From Plantago ovata (lineage: Eukaryota; Streptophyta; Magnoliopsida; Lamiales; Plantaginaceae): DNA of 64,000 bases. The translations under genes were made by a program, and so were the position numbers. Positions 63,255-64,000 of this stretch are shown here, piece after piece. The DNA lies in NCBI GenBank assembly GCA_028274465.1, contig CM051457.1:61690899-61754898 (forward strand), written 5' to 3'. Positions within the stretch are counted from its first letter, which is position 1; the number at the start of each line of letters is the position of its first letter. Below the pieces are notes generated by a model. The model was not told the origin of the DNA and searched no databases. It saw only the letters and a program-made list of their open reading frames with translations.

Positions 63255-64000
63255 TTATTCTTTAATAAAAGCCAGATTCTCCTCATGTCTTCGCTCATTG
63301 TTGACTTTTTCTTCTAGTATAGCCTGAGCCTTTGTCAACGCGCTTTTAGCGAGCTTGAGTGCTTGACTAACATCATCTTCATAGCTTTTGTGATGTAGAC
63401 TTATGTCTTTCTGAGCTATGGTAAGTGTAGTAGTGCGTCTCAGCACAATATCCAGTATCTTTCCAATGTCAAGTGGATTCTCAGCAAGCAGTGCATCATC
63501 CTCTTCTTGGCATGCTTTGTGAACAGCCATTAGTGCTCTTATTCTAGGAGTAAACTCCTCAATATTTGGGAACGGCACTAAAGAGGGAGTAAGTGAGTAA
63601 GCTTTGATTTCAGTGGCGATATGATCATCGTTTCTCAGCAATCGACTTCTCTCCATATCTCCTTCATCATTAACGAGAGATGCTGGAGGAATTTCTACCA
63701 ACTTGGGTTCATGGGTTCAGCTTTCTTAGACTTTTCTTCGTCATTTGCTGAGAAATCAGATAGATCTTCTTCTTCATCAGGTTCATCAAGGCCAGCAACC
63801 TTGATACCTAAATCCTTAGCCTCAGTCACTTTGGGTTGAGTGATTGCTGAAGGCAACTCTTTGGACTCAACAACTGGAGTTTCACCAGTAGTAAGTGGAA
63901 AGGAGGAGTCTTCCTTGTTGTTGTTCACTCCTGAAGATTGAGCAATATCAAGAGTTGAGTGTGTTTGTCGTGAATCTGTAGACTATTCTGTAATGCTCTT
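63255..64000 (-). pseudogene. Central part of the unknown protein in element B
   Basis: Two overlapping frames (63928-63695 and 63701-63255) match element A's 5030-5770: SSFPLTTGETPVVESKELPS, a Glu/Asp-rich stretch (EPDEEEDLSDFSANDEEKSK), then FTPRIRALMAVHKACQEEDD and IVLRRTTTLTIAQKDISLHH and the coiled-coil LKLAKSALTKAQAILEEK. A frame change at about 63700 splits them. It continues past the window edge. Confidence 0.75.

Larger units (their letters stand above)
50412..64000 (-). mobile_element. Element B: diverged relative of element A, running off the right edge
   Basis: Its 3' LTR (50412-51314 plus 61125-61778, split by H) and the polypurine tract and interior from 61779 are homologous to element A in reverse orientation. 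The interior encodes the same unknown protein, with frameshifts. The gag and 5' LTR lie outside the window, so its structure and any target duplication cannot be confirmed. Confidence 0.88.

Overview
This window is gene-poor, repeat-dense plant (eudicot-type) nuclear DNA. The evidence is a single recognisable host gene, a plant-specific S1/SPH-family secreted protein at 20901-21374, surrounded by nested LTR retrotransposons with plant-type primer sites (tRNA-iMet-type TGGTATCAGAGC and the Ty3-type TGGCGCCGTTGCCGGGGA). I saw no tRNA, rRNA or CRISPR locus and no bacterial-type operon. Species and chromosome cannot be assigned from the sequence alone.

Layout. (1) 1-9183: element A, a Copia-type but pol-less element on + (LTRs 119-1800 and 7214-8897). 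It encodes a gag and a long, unfamiliar acidic/coiled-coil/basic protein. Its 5' LTR is preceded by the end of another copy, so the window opens in a tandem array. A reverse-strand scrap of the same family lies at 8898-9183. (2) 9184-14741: element F, a degenerate Ty3/Athila-like gag-protease remnant without RT/IN. (3) 14742-20383: element E, the 3' part of a Tat-like Ty3 element carrying a spliced, decayed antisense ORF and a 3' LTR. (4) 20384-21815: host DNA with the S1-like gene. (5) 21816-50124: element C, a Sirevirus-like Copia element on -, bounded by ATACA target duplications. Its left LTR is split by element D (22315-30643, gag-protease Ty3 element, duplication AAGCC). Its extra 3' ORF is split by the mini-element G (32089-34792, duplication TAGAG). 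Its pol region is rearranged into a giant inverted repeat (arms of about 5.3 kb, 34366-39659 and 41109-46403). (6) 50125-50411: short host remnant. (7) 50412-64000: element B, a diverged relative of A on -, running off the right edge. Its LTR is split by element H (51315-61119, Copia, duplication TGATC).

How the parts relate. A and B share an unknown protein, and their LTRs and internal regions are studded with the heptamer TTGCTGA/TCAGCAA. F, D and G form a non-autonomous Ty3 group sharing a conserved 3' untranslated module. That module has palindromes followed by polypurine-tract-like sequence, and a rapidly changing GC-rich tract sits just upstream of the LTR TATA box. C is studded with a different GTTG/CAAC motif. 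H has a long structured leader with four hairpins that keep one loop while their stems covary. Nested order can be read directly: C inserted first; its pol was already disabled (the same premature stops are in both palindrome arms); G inserted into C before the inversion, because the right arm carries a piece of G's LTR.

Best candidates for something new: the covarying hairpin array in H (58126-58279), the motif-studded pol-less A/B family with its conserved protein, the three in-frame phase-0 intron-like segments in that protein (3740-4108), and the hairpin plus PPT-like modules of F/D/G. All are read by eye. The big palindrome could be an assembly artefact and needs read-level confirmation.
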